Shown: positions 15,881-25,021, counted from the first letter of the stretch. The stretch: 55,372 bases of DNA from Bacteroidota bacterium (GCA_021813585.1 JAKAJV010000118.1:1-55372); one strand, 5' to 3'. Program-made: numbers and translations. The notes: generated from the sequence alone by a model not told the origin.

Positions 15881-18460
15881 TCATTTAATGATTATCATTT
15901 TTTTTATTTGACTGAATTCTCCTGCATTTATTCTGTAGAAATACACGCCCGAAGGCAAATCTCTTGCGTCAAATTTTATTTTATATTCACCTTCTTCTTT
16001 TGTTTCATTTATAAGTGTTTTAATATTTTGACCTAAGGAGTTAAATATCCTTAATGTAACAAGACTTTTATTTGGTATTGAATAATTAATAATGGTTGAA
16101 GAATTAAAAGGATTGGGATAGTTCTGGAGTAATTCACCGCGTATGGAAGTTGTTAATGAGACTTTCAAAATATTTGAGTATTCATAATTACCATTATAGT
16201 CAACCTGTTTTAATTTATAATACTGAATCCCACTTTCAGTTTTTTCGTCCGCATATGAGTAACTATTAAATTCTGTTGTAGTACCCTTGCCTACTACATA
16301 ACCGATATTGAACCATGTCTTTTTATCACTTGATTTTTCAATATAGAATCCCTTATTATTTAGTTCAGAGGCTGTTTGCCAAGTTAAAATTATATTGTTG
16401 TTTTCAATTTTACTTTTAAAAAAAATTAATTCTACAGGCACATAAGCTGTATCTGTAAATTCTAGTATTAATCCCTTATCACCGACAGCATAACCTATAA
16501 ATTCATTAGGAGCAAAAAACCTATTTATATGCTGCCCAGTTAATTCTTTGATTTCAAACCAAGATTCTCCCCCATTAATTGATTCATAAACATGATTTCC
16601 TGTTATGATTCCCCTTTGTAAGTTTAACCAGCCGAAATAACTCCAGGGATCAAGATTGTTCACGTTACTTATTACTTTCCAATCTTTTCCTGCATTTGTT
16701 GTATAATATAAATAATCACTTCCTACAAACCATCCTTCTTCAATATTCTTAAAGTATAAATCATGGTTATTATCATTTTGCGGCAATGAGAATTGTTCCC
16801 ATGAATACCCTCCATCTGAAGTTCTGTTGAAATAGCCAGTTAAAGAATATCCATTTAGCGTATCTAAAAACTGAATTGCATTTCCCCCGATCTTTGCAGT
16901 AAGAATTATCCAGCTATCGCCGTAATCGGTTGTTTTTAATATTTTCCCAAAAATAGATGATGCCCATCCCATATTACGAATAAAATAAAAATCCTTTATG
17001 AAAAATGATGAATCGGAGTTGACGGGATCTTTACGTACCCAAGTTTCTCCACCATCGTATGTTTTAAATATTTTCGATCCCCATGTTCCTGCAAATCCTG
17101 TTAAGCTGTCAAGAAAATAAAGTGATTCTATTCCCCCATATCCTGTACCGGTCTGTTCATAAGGGAAATTTAATAATGTCCAATTCTCTCCTCCGTTGGT
17201 TGTTTTATATATTCCATCGCCTACTATCCAGCCTGTATTTTCACTCGCGAACCATACGTCTTTAAAATTGTCGTTTAATATAGTCTTAAACCAGCTTTTA
17301 CCGCTGTCTGTAGTTTTAAGAACCTTTAACCCGTTACCAACAGTATAGCCGGTTGTAGCATTTACAAACATAAGATTCCATTCACCCAAAGGCGGAGTAG
17401 GAAATTCTGCAATCCAATCTTTCCCCTTATTTGTTGTTTTGTATTTACTTGACATTAAGCCGGTGGCGTAACCTACACTATCGTTAATGAATGCCATTTT
17501 ATTAGCCGGAGCGTCTTGTGAAAGAAGCTGCTGTGTCCATGTTATTCCTCCATCTGATGAATAAACAAACTTTACGAGAGCGCCTCCCGCAGTTATGTTC
17601 ATACTGTCAACCGCTACGATTGTATATAATGAATTACTATCTCCAGCTTGTAACACTTGCCAGCTATTTCCGCCATCTGTGGTCTTAATTACCTTTCCGT
17701 CGCTGGAACATATATATCCTAATTGTTCATTAATGAAAGAAACATCCCAACAAGGCAAAGTGCCTAAAGGTGTTGTAATATTCTGCCAATTAAATCCGCC
17801 GTCTGTAGTCTTAAAGCAGCATCCTCCTTCTCCAACTAACCAGCCAATCTGTTCTGTTATAAACTTTAAATTCCATAAATTGTTTGTTGTACCGATATTT
17901 ATTTGCTGCCAGCTTTTGCCCAAATCGGTTGAGGTCAAAACTGTCCCTGCATCTCCGGCAGCAATAACTACCCTTCCACTAAAGCTGCCGATTGTCTTTA
18001 ATACAACCGATACACCGCTTTCTTCCGTTATCCAATTATTTCCACCATCTGTTGTCTTAATTATCGCTCCTAAATTGCCAACTGCCCAGCCCGTATCCGG
18101 ATTTATAAAGTGTATTCCCAGGTAATCTACTCTAGGTACTTTGGGGTTTAATTCTGTCCATGTTCCTGTTCCCGTTGTTACTTTGTTCAAATGGTTAGTT
18201 CCACTTGTCCCAACATTGTCGGGAAAACCTAACGGATATAATCTTTGCTTTTCTTCAAGTAGATTCTTGCCTTCATATTTTTTCTCATAGGTTTGGTAAC
18301 CTTTTTGTCCCTCTAAAGACGGGATCTTCAAAAGTCCTATTCCACGGCGGTATTGGGTGAGAGGTGTATTGGTTGTATCTTGAATTATTGATTGGGAAAA
18401 AATTAATGAGGGAAATATGATAAAACTAATCAATACTGCGAAAATGTTTATTGCCTTCAT
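15881..18460 (-). CDS. T9SS-exported Ycf48-like beta-propeller protein
   Basis: The product has 859 residues with signal peptide MKAINIFAVLISFIIFPSLIFSQS. From about residue 100 to 680 there are a dozen or so repeats of the form GW..G..G.I.KTTDGG.NW, the BNR/Ycf48-like propeller blade. A fibronectin-like domain follows (IILTWQTASELNNKGFYIEKS to YYKLKQVDYNGNYEYSN), then a T9SS type A sorting domain (LQNYPNPFNSSTIINYS, about residue 783, to the end). Such proteins are secreted and probably bind or scaffold at the surface; no catalytic role is evident. GGAAGGG lies before the ATG. It is the most upstream gene of the minus-strand run. Confidence 0.85.
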   Translation of the reverse strand: MKAINIFAVLISFIIFPSLIFSQSIIQDTTNTPLTQYRRGIGLLKIPSLEGQKGYQTYEKKYEGKNLLEEKQRLYPLGFPDNVGTSGTNHLNKVTTGTGTWTELNPKVPRVDYLGIHFINPDTGWAVGNLGAIIKTTDGGNNWITEESGVSVVLKTIGSFSGRVVIAAGDAGTVLTSTDLGKSWQQINIGTTNNLWNLKFITEQIGWLVGEGGCCFKTTDGGFNWQNITTPLGTLPCWDVSFINEQLGYICSSDGKVIKTTDGGNSWQVLQAGDSNSLYTIVAVDSMNITAGGALVKFVYSSDGGITWTQQLLSQDAPANKMAFINDSVGYATGLMSSKYKTTNKGKDWIAEFPTPPLGEWNLMFVNATTGYTVGNGLKVLKTTDSGKSWFKTILNDNFKDVWFASENTGWIVGDGIYKTTNGGENWTLLNFPYEQTGTGYGGIESLYFLDSLTGFAGTWGSKIFKTYDGGETWVRKDPVNSDSSFFIKDFYFIRNMGWASSIFGKILKTTDYGDSWIILTAKIGGNAIQFLDTLNGYSLTGYFNRTSDGGYSWEQFSLPQNDNNHDLYFKNIEEGWFVGSDYLYYTTNAGKDWKVISNVNNLDPWSYFGWLNLQRGIITGNHVYESINGGESWFEIKELTGQHINRFFAPNEFIGYAVGDKGLILEFTDTAYVPVELIFFKSKIENNNIILTWQTASELNNKGFYIEKSSDKKTWFNIGYVVGKGTTTEFNSYSYADEKTESGIQYYKLKQVDYNGNYEYSNILKVSLTTSIRGELLQNYPNPFNSSTIINYSIPNKSLVTLRIFNSLGQNIKTLINETKEEGEYKIKFDARDLPSGVYFYRINAGEFSQIKKMIIIK

Positions 18461-18570
18461 TTTTTACCCTTCCATATTGTCTATTCAAAACACATTTTAC
18501 TAATGAAAATTATAATAAACGATATAATGTTAATATGTTTTATAAGTTACTCCCATTATAATTTAATAGT

Positions 18571-18630
18571 ACGCTTATCAACGCAGATAAAAACAATTCG
18601 TGCAAATCAGTTTAATCTGCGTCATCCGTA
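18571..18630. repeat. ACGCAGAT/ATCTGCGT-type inverted repeat
   Basis: ACGCAGAT (18581-18588) is inverse-complementary to ATCTGCGT (18615-18622), and the flanks read ACGCTTATCA on the left and CATCCGTAAT on the right. The wording resembles intergenic repeats of the form ATCTGCGTCATCCGT known from many environmental bacterial genomes. Confidence 0.5.
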
Positions 18631-18702
18631 ATATTTACTAAAAGGTTCTCCAGGTACTTAAATTTATAGCGAAAAAAGCACAAATAAAAGTAAGGAGAAC
18701 TT

Positions 18703-18744
18703 ATGGAACCGGCAAACATAAAAATAAATATTATTGTTCCATAG
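18703..18744 (+). pseudogene. Strong Shine-Dalgarno with a 13-codon frame, possibly a frameshifted small gene
   Basis: TAAGGAGAACTT precedes ATG at 18703, one of the best ribosome-binding sites in the window. The frame MEPANIKINIIVP then stops at TAG. A one-base shift continues as HRLARQENVRALIRGYVPER and ends IILKRSA at 18823, one base before the ATG at 18825. This could be a broken small gene, a leader peptide, or chance. I do not recognise the peptide. Confidence 0.3.
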
Positions 18745-18785
18745 ACTTGCAAGACAAGAGAATGTTCGTGCTCTAATACGCGGAT

Positions 18786-18905
18786 ATGTGCCGGAAAGAA
18801 TCATACTTAAAAGAAGTGCTTAAGATGGTGTTAATTATTATTTTTGTAAATGTGGTTGCTGCCGGAATTATCATAGTCAGATATTTGTTTAACTTGATTT
18901 ATTGA
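18786..18905 (+). CDS. Possible hydrophobic microprotein
   Basis: A frame of 39 codons from ATG at 18786, or 26 codons from ATG at 18825, encodes a charged start (MCRKESYLKEVLK) followed by one membrane-spanning stretch (MVLIIIFVNVVAAGIIIVRY) and LFNLIY. The single transmembrane helix with flanking basic residues is the usual look of bacterial small membrane proteins. There is no good Shine-Dalgarno sequence before either ATG, so the call is weak. Confidence 0.3.
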   Translation: MCRKESYLKEVLKMVLIIIFVNVVAAGIIIVRYLFNLIY

Positions 18906-19042
18906 GTACTCGATTGTTGGATGTCCGATTTTTACAGGCTGATAACTATTGATCCAGTTATTTTTAGTAATAAGTAAAATTGAGATCAAAATTTGAATTA
19001 AAGGCATAATCGGGACATCGGGAAAAAATTAAAAGGGTAAAT

Positions 19043-20542
19043 ATGAAAAAATTAATTTCGGTTATTCTTGTTTCATTTTTAATTCTATTCTTTTATTCGT
19101 GTGCATCGGTACTTAATTCGGACAGATCATATGAAGGATACAGTGAAAGAAATTTCGGCAAAGAATTCTCTTCTTCCGAATTGAAAGAAGATTTGAATTT
19201 GCTTGTAACAAATATAGAGCAGGTGCACCCCGATCCGTTTTATAATGTCAATGAAAAAGTCTTTCGAGATGAAGTGAATAAAGTCGAGAATTCAATATCG
19301 GTTCCGATGAACAGGTTTGAGTTCTATAAGAAGATTGCGCCTCTGGTTGCTTTGTTTAAAAACGGTCATACCGCTGTTATGCCTCCGTTCGATGAGTGGA
19401 ACTTCTTTGTAAATCATAACGGAAGATATTTCCCATTTGTTATAAACCACGACAGCTTGAGCGGCGTATCAGTAAGAAAGGAATTGGACAGTGCTCAATT
19501 GTTTAAGCCCGGTACAAGAATTTTAAGAATAAATCATCTTGCTGCCGACTCGTTATTTTCAGTCTTTAAAACTAATGCAGGCGGAGAAAGAGATATTTTT
19601 GTGGAGAATATTACCCGTAATAGATTTCAATATTTTCTCTGGATGTACGGGATATATTCGCCATACAATATTAGCTGCATCGCACCAAACAGTACCGATA
19701 CGGAAACAGTTATTGTTGAGGGAAAGACCTATGTTAGCGATACAAGCATATCGGAGAAGAATATGAATGATGTGCCGTACGCTTTTAAGTTTTTACCAGA
19801 CAGCATAGGGTACATCGATTACCGCAGTATGTATGATGAAAAATCCAACCCGTTCGAAGGATTCTTAAATAAGGTTTTTACAGAGCTAAAAACCAAGCCC
19901 GCCAAAGGCTTGATAATTGATCTAAGGAGAAACGGCGGCGGTAATTCTTATTACGGCGAAATTCTATTATCCTACATTACCGGCAAACCCTACAAAATGG
20001 CTGATAAAAAAATCTGGAAGGTAAGTGCGCAATACCGATCCTACATGCGCTCAAGAATTACATGGTGGCTTAGATGGGTTTCTTATCCTCCTGCAATCTG
20101 GCTAATGGGATTATTTTTTGATGAAGCTAGGATGTTTATGGCAAGCAACGGAGAACCGGTGGAACTTAGAGGTGATATTACCGAGCCTTCAAAAAATCCG
20201 TTAAGGTACAACGGTAAAGTATGTTTTTTAATAGGCTCCGGAACCTATTCAAGCGCTATGATGCTGGCTAATGCAGTTGGGGATTTTAAACTCGCAACCT
20301 TAATTGGAGAGGAGACCGCCGGTATTCCGAACGACTTCGGGGAAGTGTATCCTTTCCAGCTGCCTAATACGAAGCTTCAAATTTATATTCCCTCCGCGCT
20401 TTTTGTAAGAGCTAATGGCAACGTTTCAGATAAACGGGGAGTTTTGCCGGACATAGAAGTCAAACAAAATTCCGGTGACACCGATAAGAAAATTGATACT
20501 GTCCTGGAAGCTGCGAAGAAGTGGATATTAAGTGCCAAATGA
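19043..20542 (+). CDS. S41-family peptidase, lipoprotein
   Basis: The product has 499 residues. The N-terminus ends in a lipobox (FFYSCAS, Cys20), so the mature protein is a lipoprotein. An N-terminal helical region (LKEDLNLLVTNIEQVHPDPFYNV) with LFKNGHTAVMPP is typical of this S41 subgroup. The peptidase core has IGYIDYRSMYDE, GLIIDLRRNGGGNSYYG, FLIGSGTYSSAMMLANAVGD (nucleophile Ser403 or Ser404) and LIGEETAGIPNDFGE. S41 enzymes are tail-specific or tricorn-like serine proteases. There is no obvious operon partner. ATG has AGGG eight bases upstream. Confidence 0.88.
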   Translation: MKKLISVILVSFLILFFYSCASVLNSDRSYEGYSERNFGKEFSSSELKEDLNLLVTNIEQVHPDPFYNVNEKVFRDEVNKVENSISVPMNRFEFYKKIAPLVALFKNGHTAVMPPFDEWNFFVNHNGRYFPFVINHDSLSGVSVRKELDSAQLFKPGTRILRINHLAADSLFSVFKTNAGGERDIFVENITRNRFQYFLWMYGIYSPYNISCIAPNSTDTETVIVEGKTYVSDTSISEKNMNDVPYAFKFLPDSIGYIDYRSMYDEKSNPFEGFLNKVFTELKTKPAKGLIIDLRRNGGGNSYYGEILLSYITGKPYKMADKKIWKVSAQYRSYMRSRITWWLRWVSYPPAIWLMGLFFDEARMFMASNGEPVELRGDITEPSKNPLRYNGKVCFLIGSGTYSSAMMLANAVGDFKLATLIGEETAGIPNDFGEVYPFQLPNTKLQIYIPSALFVRANGNVSDKRGVLPDIEVKQNSGDTDKKIDTVLEAAKKWILSAK

Positions 20543-20555
20543 AATTATTATTAGC

Positions 20556-20601
20556 GATACTCGATTCTCGATTTCTTATCCAGTATCGAGGATCGGGTAT
20601 C
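20556..20601. repeat. GATACTCGATTCTCGAT-type inverted repeat (copy 2)
   Basis: GATACTCGATTCTCGAT (20556-20572) pairs with ATCGAGGATCGGGTATC (20585-20601) at 15 of 17 positions with a 12-base loop. It lies just after the S41 peptidase stop and may serve as a stem-loop at that 3' end. It is the same family as 12180-12252, and again sits next to a TGGARTARTGGA-type repeat. Confidence 0.75.
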
Positions 20602-20649
20602 CGGAATCCAGAAAGCATTCGGGTAATTTCTTAGATTAAGTGCGCAGGA

Positions 20650-20691
20650 TTCCAACACTCCATTACTCCACTTCTCCAACACTCCACTATC
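20650..20691. repeat. TGGARTARTGGA-type repeat (copy 3), single arm
   Basis: TCCAACACTCCATTACTCC followed by ACTTCTCCAACACTCCACTA is a run of units of this family, in the orientation of the right arm of the other copies. No matching opposite arm is evident nearby. Confidence 0.7.
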
Positions 20692-20699
20692 TCTCTCAG

Positions 20700-21248
20700 T
20701 TACTTATTTTCCAACTTCAGCCAGTCCTCTTTAATAATCGCCATCAGCAGAAAATCGATATAATGATTATCGAAATACATGGCTTGTCTTAATCTGCCTT
20801 CTTTAACAAATCCCGTCTTTTCGTAAACACTAACAGCTCTCTCATTCTCAACGCTAACATGCAGTTGAACGCGGTTTAGGTTTAAAGAAGCGAAAGCGTA
20901 ATCTACCATAAGCTTTGTTGCTTCCTTGCCGTAGCCTTTCGACCAATTTTTCTTTTCCGCTATCGCTATGTAAAAGGTTGCCATTCTTCCCGCCCAGTCG
21001 ATACGTACGAAGGAAGTGCAGCCGACCGGTTCGTCGGGCTCAATCGTGCATATCGTAAAAAAGATTGTCGAATGGTCCTGGCTTTTTTGTTTTATCCTGC
21101 CTGCCTGTGTTTCAGGCGAAGAAGGCAAGGCATAGTATAAAAAGCTGCGTGCATCGGGGTGATTCTCGGATGCGGCAATGACATTTTCGTCTCCGGGTTC
21201 CGGTGCTCTTAAATAAATTTTCTCTCCGATCAAAAAAGGATTAGGCAT
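20700..21248 (-). CDS. GNAT-family N-acetyltransferase (RimJ/RimL-like)
   Basis: The product has 182 residues. IYLRAPEPGDENVIAASENH at the start, EPVGCTSFVRIDW, ATFYIAIAEKKNWSKGYGKEATKLMVDYAFASLNLNRVQLHV (acetyl-CoA pyrophosphate loop W.KGYG.EA) and NERAVSVYEKTGFVKEGRLR are the RimJ/RimL-type GNAT blocks. Such enzymes acetylate ribosomal protein N-termini or small amines using acetyl-CoA in the cytoplasm; the substrate here is not predictable. ATG at 21248 follows GGAGATAG. It stands alone between repeats and the purine permease gene. Confidence 0.87.
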   Translation of the reverse strand: MPNPFLIGEKIYLRAPEPGDENVIAASENHPDARSFLYYALPSSPETQAGRIKQKSQDHSTIFFTICTIEPDEPVGCTSFVRIDWAGRMATFYIAIAEKKNWSKGYGKEATKLMVDYAFASLNLNRVQLHVSVENERAVSVYEKTGFVKEGRLRQAMYFDNHYIDFLLMAIIKEDWLKLENK

Positions 21249-21367
21249 TTTTCTATCTCCGATTTTTCTTTCCCCAATTTTTAATTTTTTATAGAATGAA
21301 CATAAAATTTATTATCTATTTTTTCAAATGTTTTAACCATTACAATCCCTATATGCCTGTTAAGATA

Positions 21368-22702
21368 TTAGATTATTAACGCCAGAATTGCAAAGACGTC
21401 GATCGCAATAAGCATAGGCGATACTTCATTCTTCTTTCCGGTTAAAAGTTTTAATACTGTCCAGCTTAAAAATCCCCAAATTATTCCTTGAGTGATGGAA
21501 TAGGTAAACGGTATAAGTATGAGAGCGAGGAATGACGGGATTGCGTCGTCTAGCTTAGACCAGTTTATTTTAAGTACCGGCTTCATCATAAATACTCCGA
21601 CTAGAATTAAAGCGGGCGCAGTTGCAATTTCCGGCACTACTGAAAGAAGGGGAGAGATGAACATAAAAGGAATAAACAGCAGCCCGGATACGACGGCTGT
21701 AAGCCCGGTTCTTCCGCCTTCTTCAATGCCGGTTGCGGATTCTATATATGCCGTACCGGAGCTAGTGCCTAACAGCCCGGATATTGTTGTTGAAAATGCA
21801 TCGGCTATTAAAGATTCCTTTACATTTCTCGGCTCACCATCCGGGTCAATTAAATCCGCAGCTTCAGCCACCCCTACAAAAGTAGAAAGGCTGTCGAACA
21901 TATCCGTAAATAAAAATGAAAATGTAACCGGCCAGACCGCGAATTTTAAGGAATCGATTAAATCCAGCCTGAATAATAAGCTGAAATCCGGCTGCGCAAA
22001 AATTCCTTTCCATGTTACTAATGTAGGAATCCCGAAATTAATCGGCGAAGCATCTCCGTATAACCTTCCGATGGGAATTGCAAGAATTGTAGTTAAGGCA
22101 ATTCCGATTATTAAAGCGCCTTTAACCTTTTTTATTATCAGCAATGCTGTAATCAGCATTCCCCCGATAAAGGTGAGAGTTATAATATTCATCTCGCCCA
22201 GCTTTATTAAAGTTGCCGGAGAGGCAACAATAAATTTTGCGTTTACAAAGCCTATCAATGCGATGAATAAACCTATTCCCGCAGAGACCGCAAATCTTAT
22301 TTGTTTGGGAATTGCTTTAACTATATACGTCCTTACATTAAAGATTGATAAAATTAAAAACACAACGCCCGACCAAAACACTGTGCCCAGCGCGGTTTCC
22401 CATTTTATTCCCATTCCCAATACAACCGAGAAAGTGAAGAAGGCATTTATACCCATACCCGGCGCTATTAAAATGGGGTTCTTAGCATACAGCCCCATCA
22501 TTATTGTACTGAACGCCGATACAATTACAGTTGCGGTTAAAACTCCGTTAAACGGCATACCGGTTTTACTAATGATAGCCGGGTTTACAACTATAATGTA
22601 CATTGCAGCTAGAAATGTCGTAAGGCCTGCAAGAATTTCCGTCCTGATGTCTGTCTGATTTTTTCTTAATTGGAATAGATTCTCAATCATCTTGTAACTC
22701 AT
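21368..22702 (-). CDS. NCS2-family purine permease (AzgA/GhxP-like)
   Basis: The product has 444 residues and a dozen or more hydrophobic segments. The opening EILAGLTTFLAAMYIIVVNPAIIS, the block LIAPGMGINAFFTFSVVLGMG, and FLFTDMFDSLSTFVGVAEAADLID with GTSSGTAYIESATGIEEGGRTGLTA later on are hallmark sequences of the AzgA-type hypoxanthine/guanine/adenine:proton symporters. It would import purines across the inner membrane. ATG at 22702 or 22690 could start the protein; the difference is four residues. No purine gene or riboswitch is seen nearby. Confidence 0.92.
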   Translation of the reverse strand: MSYKMIENLFQLRKNQTDIRTEILAGLTTFLAAMYIIVVNPAIISKTGMPFNGVLTATVIVSAFSTIMMGLYAKNPILIAPGMGINAFFTFSVVLGMGIKWETALGTVFWSGVVFLILSIFNVRTYIVKAIPKQIRFAVSAGIGLFIALIGFVNAKFIVASPATLIKLGEMNIITLTFIGGMLITALLIIKKVKGALIIGIALTTILAIPIGRLYGDASPINFGIPTLVTWKGIFAQPDFSLLFRLDLIDSLKFAVWPVTFSFLFTDMFDSLSTFVGVAEAADLIDPDGEPRNVKESLIADAFSTTISGLLGTSSGTAYIESATGIEEGGRTGLTAVVSGLLFIPFMFISPLLSVVPEIATAPALILVGVFMMKPVLKINWSKLDDAIPSFLALILIPFTYSITQGIIWGFLSWTVLKLLTGKKNEVSPMLIAIDVFAILALII

Positions 22703-22713
22703 TTTTATTAGGC

Positions 22714-23982
22714 CTAGTATTTATAGCTTATCCATTTAATTACTTCGGACCACTGCGGCTTCTTGCCGGTTCTTAAAACGCCTACCCTGTAAATTTTACC
22801 CGCAACAGGGAATATAGCAATCATAGTTCCTAACGTTACGATAATAGAAACTACCATCTGCCAGGTAGGAATTTCCACCAGCACCAATCTTGCCGGCATA
22901 ACTATGATGGAGGCGAAAGGCAGCATAGAAGCTATCTTCGCAATTTGATTCTCAGGGTTCGAAACCATTGAGATACCGATAAAGAACGGGATCATTATAA
23001 GCAGTGTTATAGGCCATACACCCGACTGCGCATCCTGGTCGTTATCGAATATTGCACCAACCGAGGCGAACAACCCTAAGAATGTAATCAGTCCCACAAA
23101 ATAATTTAGAAGGAAATAAATGACCTGAGCAAAATTCATGTCCGGCATGTATTCGTTCGGTATCATAAAAAAGCTGGATGAAATTACCACCATTAAAGGA
23201 ATAAGCCAGATGGCCATTTGCATCAGACCGGTAATGCCTACACCTAGAATTTTCCCGGTCATCAGCTCGCTGCTGTTAACCGAAGACAGAAGCACTTCCA
23301 CAATGCGGTTATTCTTTTCCTGTACTACCGAGCGCATCATCATTGTGCCCAGAAAAAGAAGGCTGAAGTAAAGCAGAAACGTGAAGAGAAAAGCTACTAT
23401 CGAGTTGCCGGCGCCTTCTTCTTTTATTTTCTGATCCTTCGACACTCTGAAGCTGTTAATGTCCACGCTCGATCTTGCAAAATTTATCTCTGCTTCGGAT
23501 AGTTTCATGTCTGTAAAATGGATATCGACGAGCGCCTTATTTATCGGGTCCTTCAGCTTGTTGAAAAGGGAATTGTTGTTCGGATTCTTTGAATAATATT
23601 CCACGCTCTTATTGTTAACGGCGGAATCCGGTATGTAAAAGACGCCTGTTAATTTTTCACTCAGGATATTTCCCTTTAAGCTGTTCAGCGTTTGTGTAAA
23701 CTGTGCCTTTGTTTGTGTCGAAAATTCTATCTTCAGTTTATTGTTTTTAACATCTTTCATTTGAGAAAGGGTTTTCTGCAAAGCACCGGTAATTTGCTGC
23801 GATCCGGAAATGATTTCTATTTTGGCTTTTTCATCCGAGCCTGCGGAGTATAGGTAGGTTTGTATTCCCAGTATCCCGAATAAAAAAACCGGGATCAAAA
23901 CAGTCATCAGAATAAAGGTCCTGCTAAGAAGCTTTTCTCTTAGTTCACGCTTCAATACCGCCAAAGTTCTTTTATTAAGCAT
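22714..23982 (-). CDS. ABC-2 type exporter permease (NatB-like)
   Basis: The product has 422 residues. One N-terminal membrane helix (TFILMTVLIPVFLFGILGIQ) is followed by a periplasmic domain of about 150 residues and then five or so helices in the C-terminal half (FLFTFLLYFSLLFLGTMMM, VVQEKNNRIVEVLLSSVNS, MAIWLIPLMVVISSSFFMI). The EVLLSSV.SSELM.GKI block is characteristic of NatB/YhaP-like ABC-2 permeases that export sodium or drugs. The start overlaps the ATPase gene by eight bases, and the two form one unit. Confidence 0.88.
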   Translation of the reverse strand: MLNKRTLAVLKRELREKLLSRTFILMTVLIPVFLFGILGIQTYLYSAGSDEKAKIEIISGSQQITGALQKTLSQMKDVKNNKLKIEFSTQTKAQFTQTLNSLKGNILSEKLTGVFYIPDSAVNNKSVEYYSKNPNNNSLFNKLKDPINKALVDIHFTDMKLSEAEINFARSSVDINSFRVSKDQKIKEEGAGNSIVAFLFTFLLYFSLLFLGTMMMRSVVQEKNNRIVEVLLSSVNSSELMTGKILGVGITGLMQMAIWLIPLMVVISSSFFMIPNEYMPDMNFAQVIYFLLNYFVGLITFLGLFASVGAIFDNDQDAQSGVWPITLLIMIPFFIGISMVSNPENQIAKIASMLPFASIIVMPARLVLVEIPTWQMVVSIIVTLGTMIAIFPVAGKIYRVGVLRTGKKPQWSEVIKWISYKY

Positions 23983-24910
23983 GCCTTACCTCCTGATAAA
24001 AATTATTCACGCCGTTGCTGCCGGCGAGTTCTACAAATATCTCTTGTAATGAAATTTCGTTTGCATTAAACTTTCTTATTGTTATGTTCTTTTCCAAAAG
24101 CAGCTTCAGCAGTTCCTGTATCTGAGATGCATTCTTCACTCTTATGCCGGCGGAATTACCGAAGTCTTCGAAGTGTTCGATCATCGGATTATTCTTTATG
24201 AAAGATATATCCCCCTGGTAATTAATGCTGATATTATTTTGTTCGTACTTGGCTTTAATATCTTTCAGCGATCCGTTCAAAATAACTTTTCCTTTATCTA
24301 TCATGGTAATATGGTCGCACATTTTTTCGGCAAAGTCCATTAGGTGCGTCGAAAAGATTATAACCTTTCCTTTTTGTTTCAGCTCCATAATTATTTCCCT
24401 TAGTATGTCGATGTTTATCGGGTCGAGGCCGGAGAACGGTTCATCCAAAATGATGAACTCAGGATCGTGAAGGATGGTGGTGATAAATTGAATCTTCTGT
24501 TGGTTGCCTTTCGATAGGTCTTCGAGCTTCGAATTTTTTCTATCGATTAACTGGAACCGCTCGAGGTATTCGTTGGCTTTTTTTATGATTTGCTTTCCTG
24601 TTTTACCTTTAAGCTCGGCAAAGTAAAGAAGCGTATCGATGATCTTCATCTTCTGGTACAGGCCCCGTTCTTCCGGCAGATATCCTACCATTGCACGGAA
24701 TTCATGCCCGATCTTTGATCCTTGCAGAACAACTTCACCGCTGTCGGGAAGATAAATATTCATCATCATCCTTATAGTTGTTGTTTTGCCGGCGCCGTTT
24801 CTGCCTATCAAGCCGAAGACCGAACCTTCCGGTACGGCAAATGAAACGTCGTTTACCGCACGTATACCATCGAAAGTTTTTACAAGGTTGCGCGCTTCAA
24901 GAACATACAT
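23975..24910 (-). CDS. ABC transporter ATPase (NatA-like)
   Basis: The product has 311 residues. Walker A GRNGAGKTTT, the signature LSKGNQQK, Walker B EFIILDEPFSGLD and the switch His (IIFSTHL) are all present and intact. A C-terminal extension of about 90 residues (DUF4162-like: ISINYQGDISFIKNNP to EISLQEIFVELAG) is usual in NatA/YhaQ-type exporters. The frame runs to 24922, but GAGGG before ATG at 24910 marks the start. It energises the permease encoded immediately downstream. Confidence 0.92.
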   Translation of the reverse strand: MYVLEARNLVKTFDGIRAVNDVSFAVPEGSVFGLIGRNGAGKTTTIRMMMNIYLPDSGEVVLQGSKIGHEFRAMVGYLPEERGLYQKMKIIDTLLYFAELKGKTGKQIIKKANEYLERFQLIDRKNSKLEDLSKGNQQKIQFITTILHDPEFIILDEPFSGLDPINIDILREIIMELKQKGKVIIFSTHLMDFAEKMCDHITMIDKGKVILNGSLKDIKAKYEQNNISINYQGDISFIKNNPMIEHFEDFGNSAGIRVKNASQIQELLKLLLEKNITIRKFNANEISLQEIFVELAGSNGVNNFYQEVRHA

Positions 24911-24991
24911 ATTTTCCCTCAATGTTTATGAGTACGAAATGAATCTTGAATATTAAAATAAGTTATTTGCCCCAAATTAGAAAAATTTTTT

Positions 24992-25021
24992 TTGACAGAT
25001 TGTTTTTATCGGCTGTTTAAT
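24992..25021 (+). promoter_or_regulatory. Sigma70-like promoter candidate ahead of the DUF2892 gene
   Basis: TTGACA (24992-24997) and TTTAAT (25016-25021) are separated by 18 bases. They read toward the small membrane protein gene that starts 152 bases further on. Motif match only; promoters in this group of bacteria often deviate from the E. coli pattern. Confidence 0.35.

Larger units (their letters stand above)
18461..19042. other. 582-base intergenic region with a repeat and very small frames
   Basis: This is the divergent space between the propeller gene (minus) and the S41 peptidase gene (plus). It contains an inverted repeat of the ATCTGCGT type (18571-18630), a strong Shine-Dalgarno sequence ahead of a 13-codon frame (18703) and a possible 26-39 codon hydrophobic microprotein (18786-18905). 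AT-rich sequence at 18490-18560 may hold promoters for the propeller gene, but no hexamer pair stands out. Confidence 0.5.

Noticed and set aside
17595-18125. A 176-codon open frame on the plus strand
   Set aside because: Antisense to the Ycf48-like propeller; its repeated LFPPSVVL segments are mirror images of the propeller repeats.
21519-22658. A 379-codon open frame on the plus strand
   Set aside because: It is entirely antisense to the NCS2 permease, whose family blocks are unmistakable; the antisense translation has no family features.
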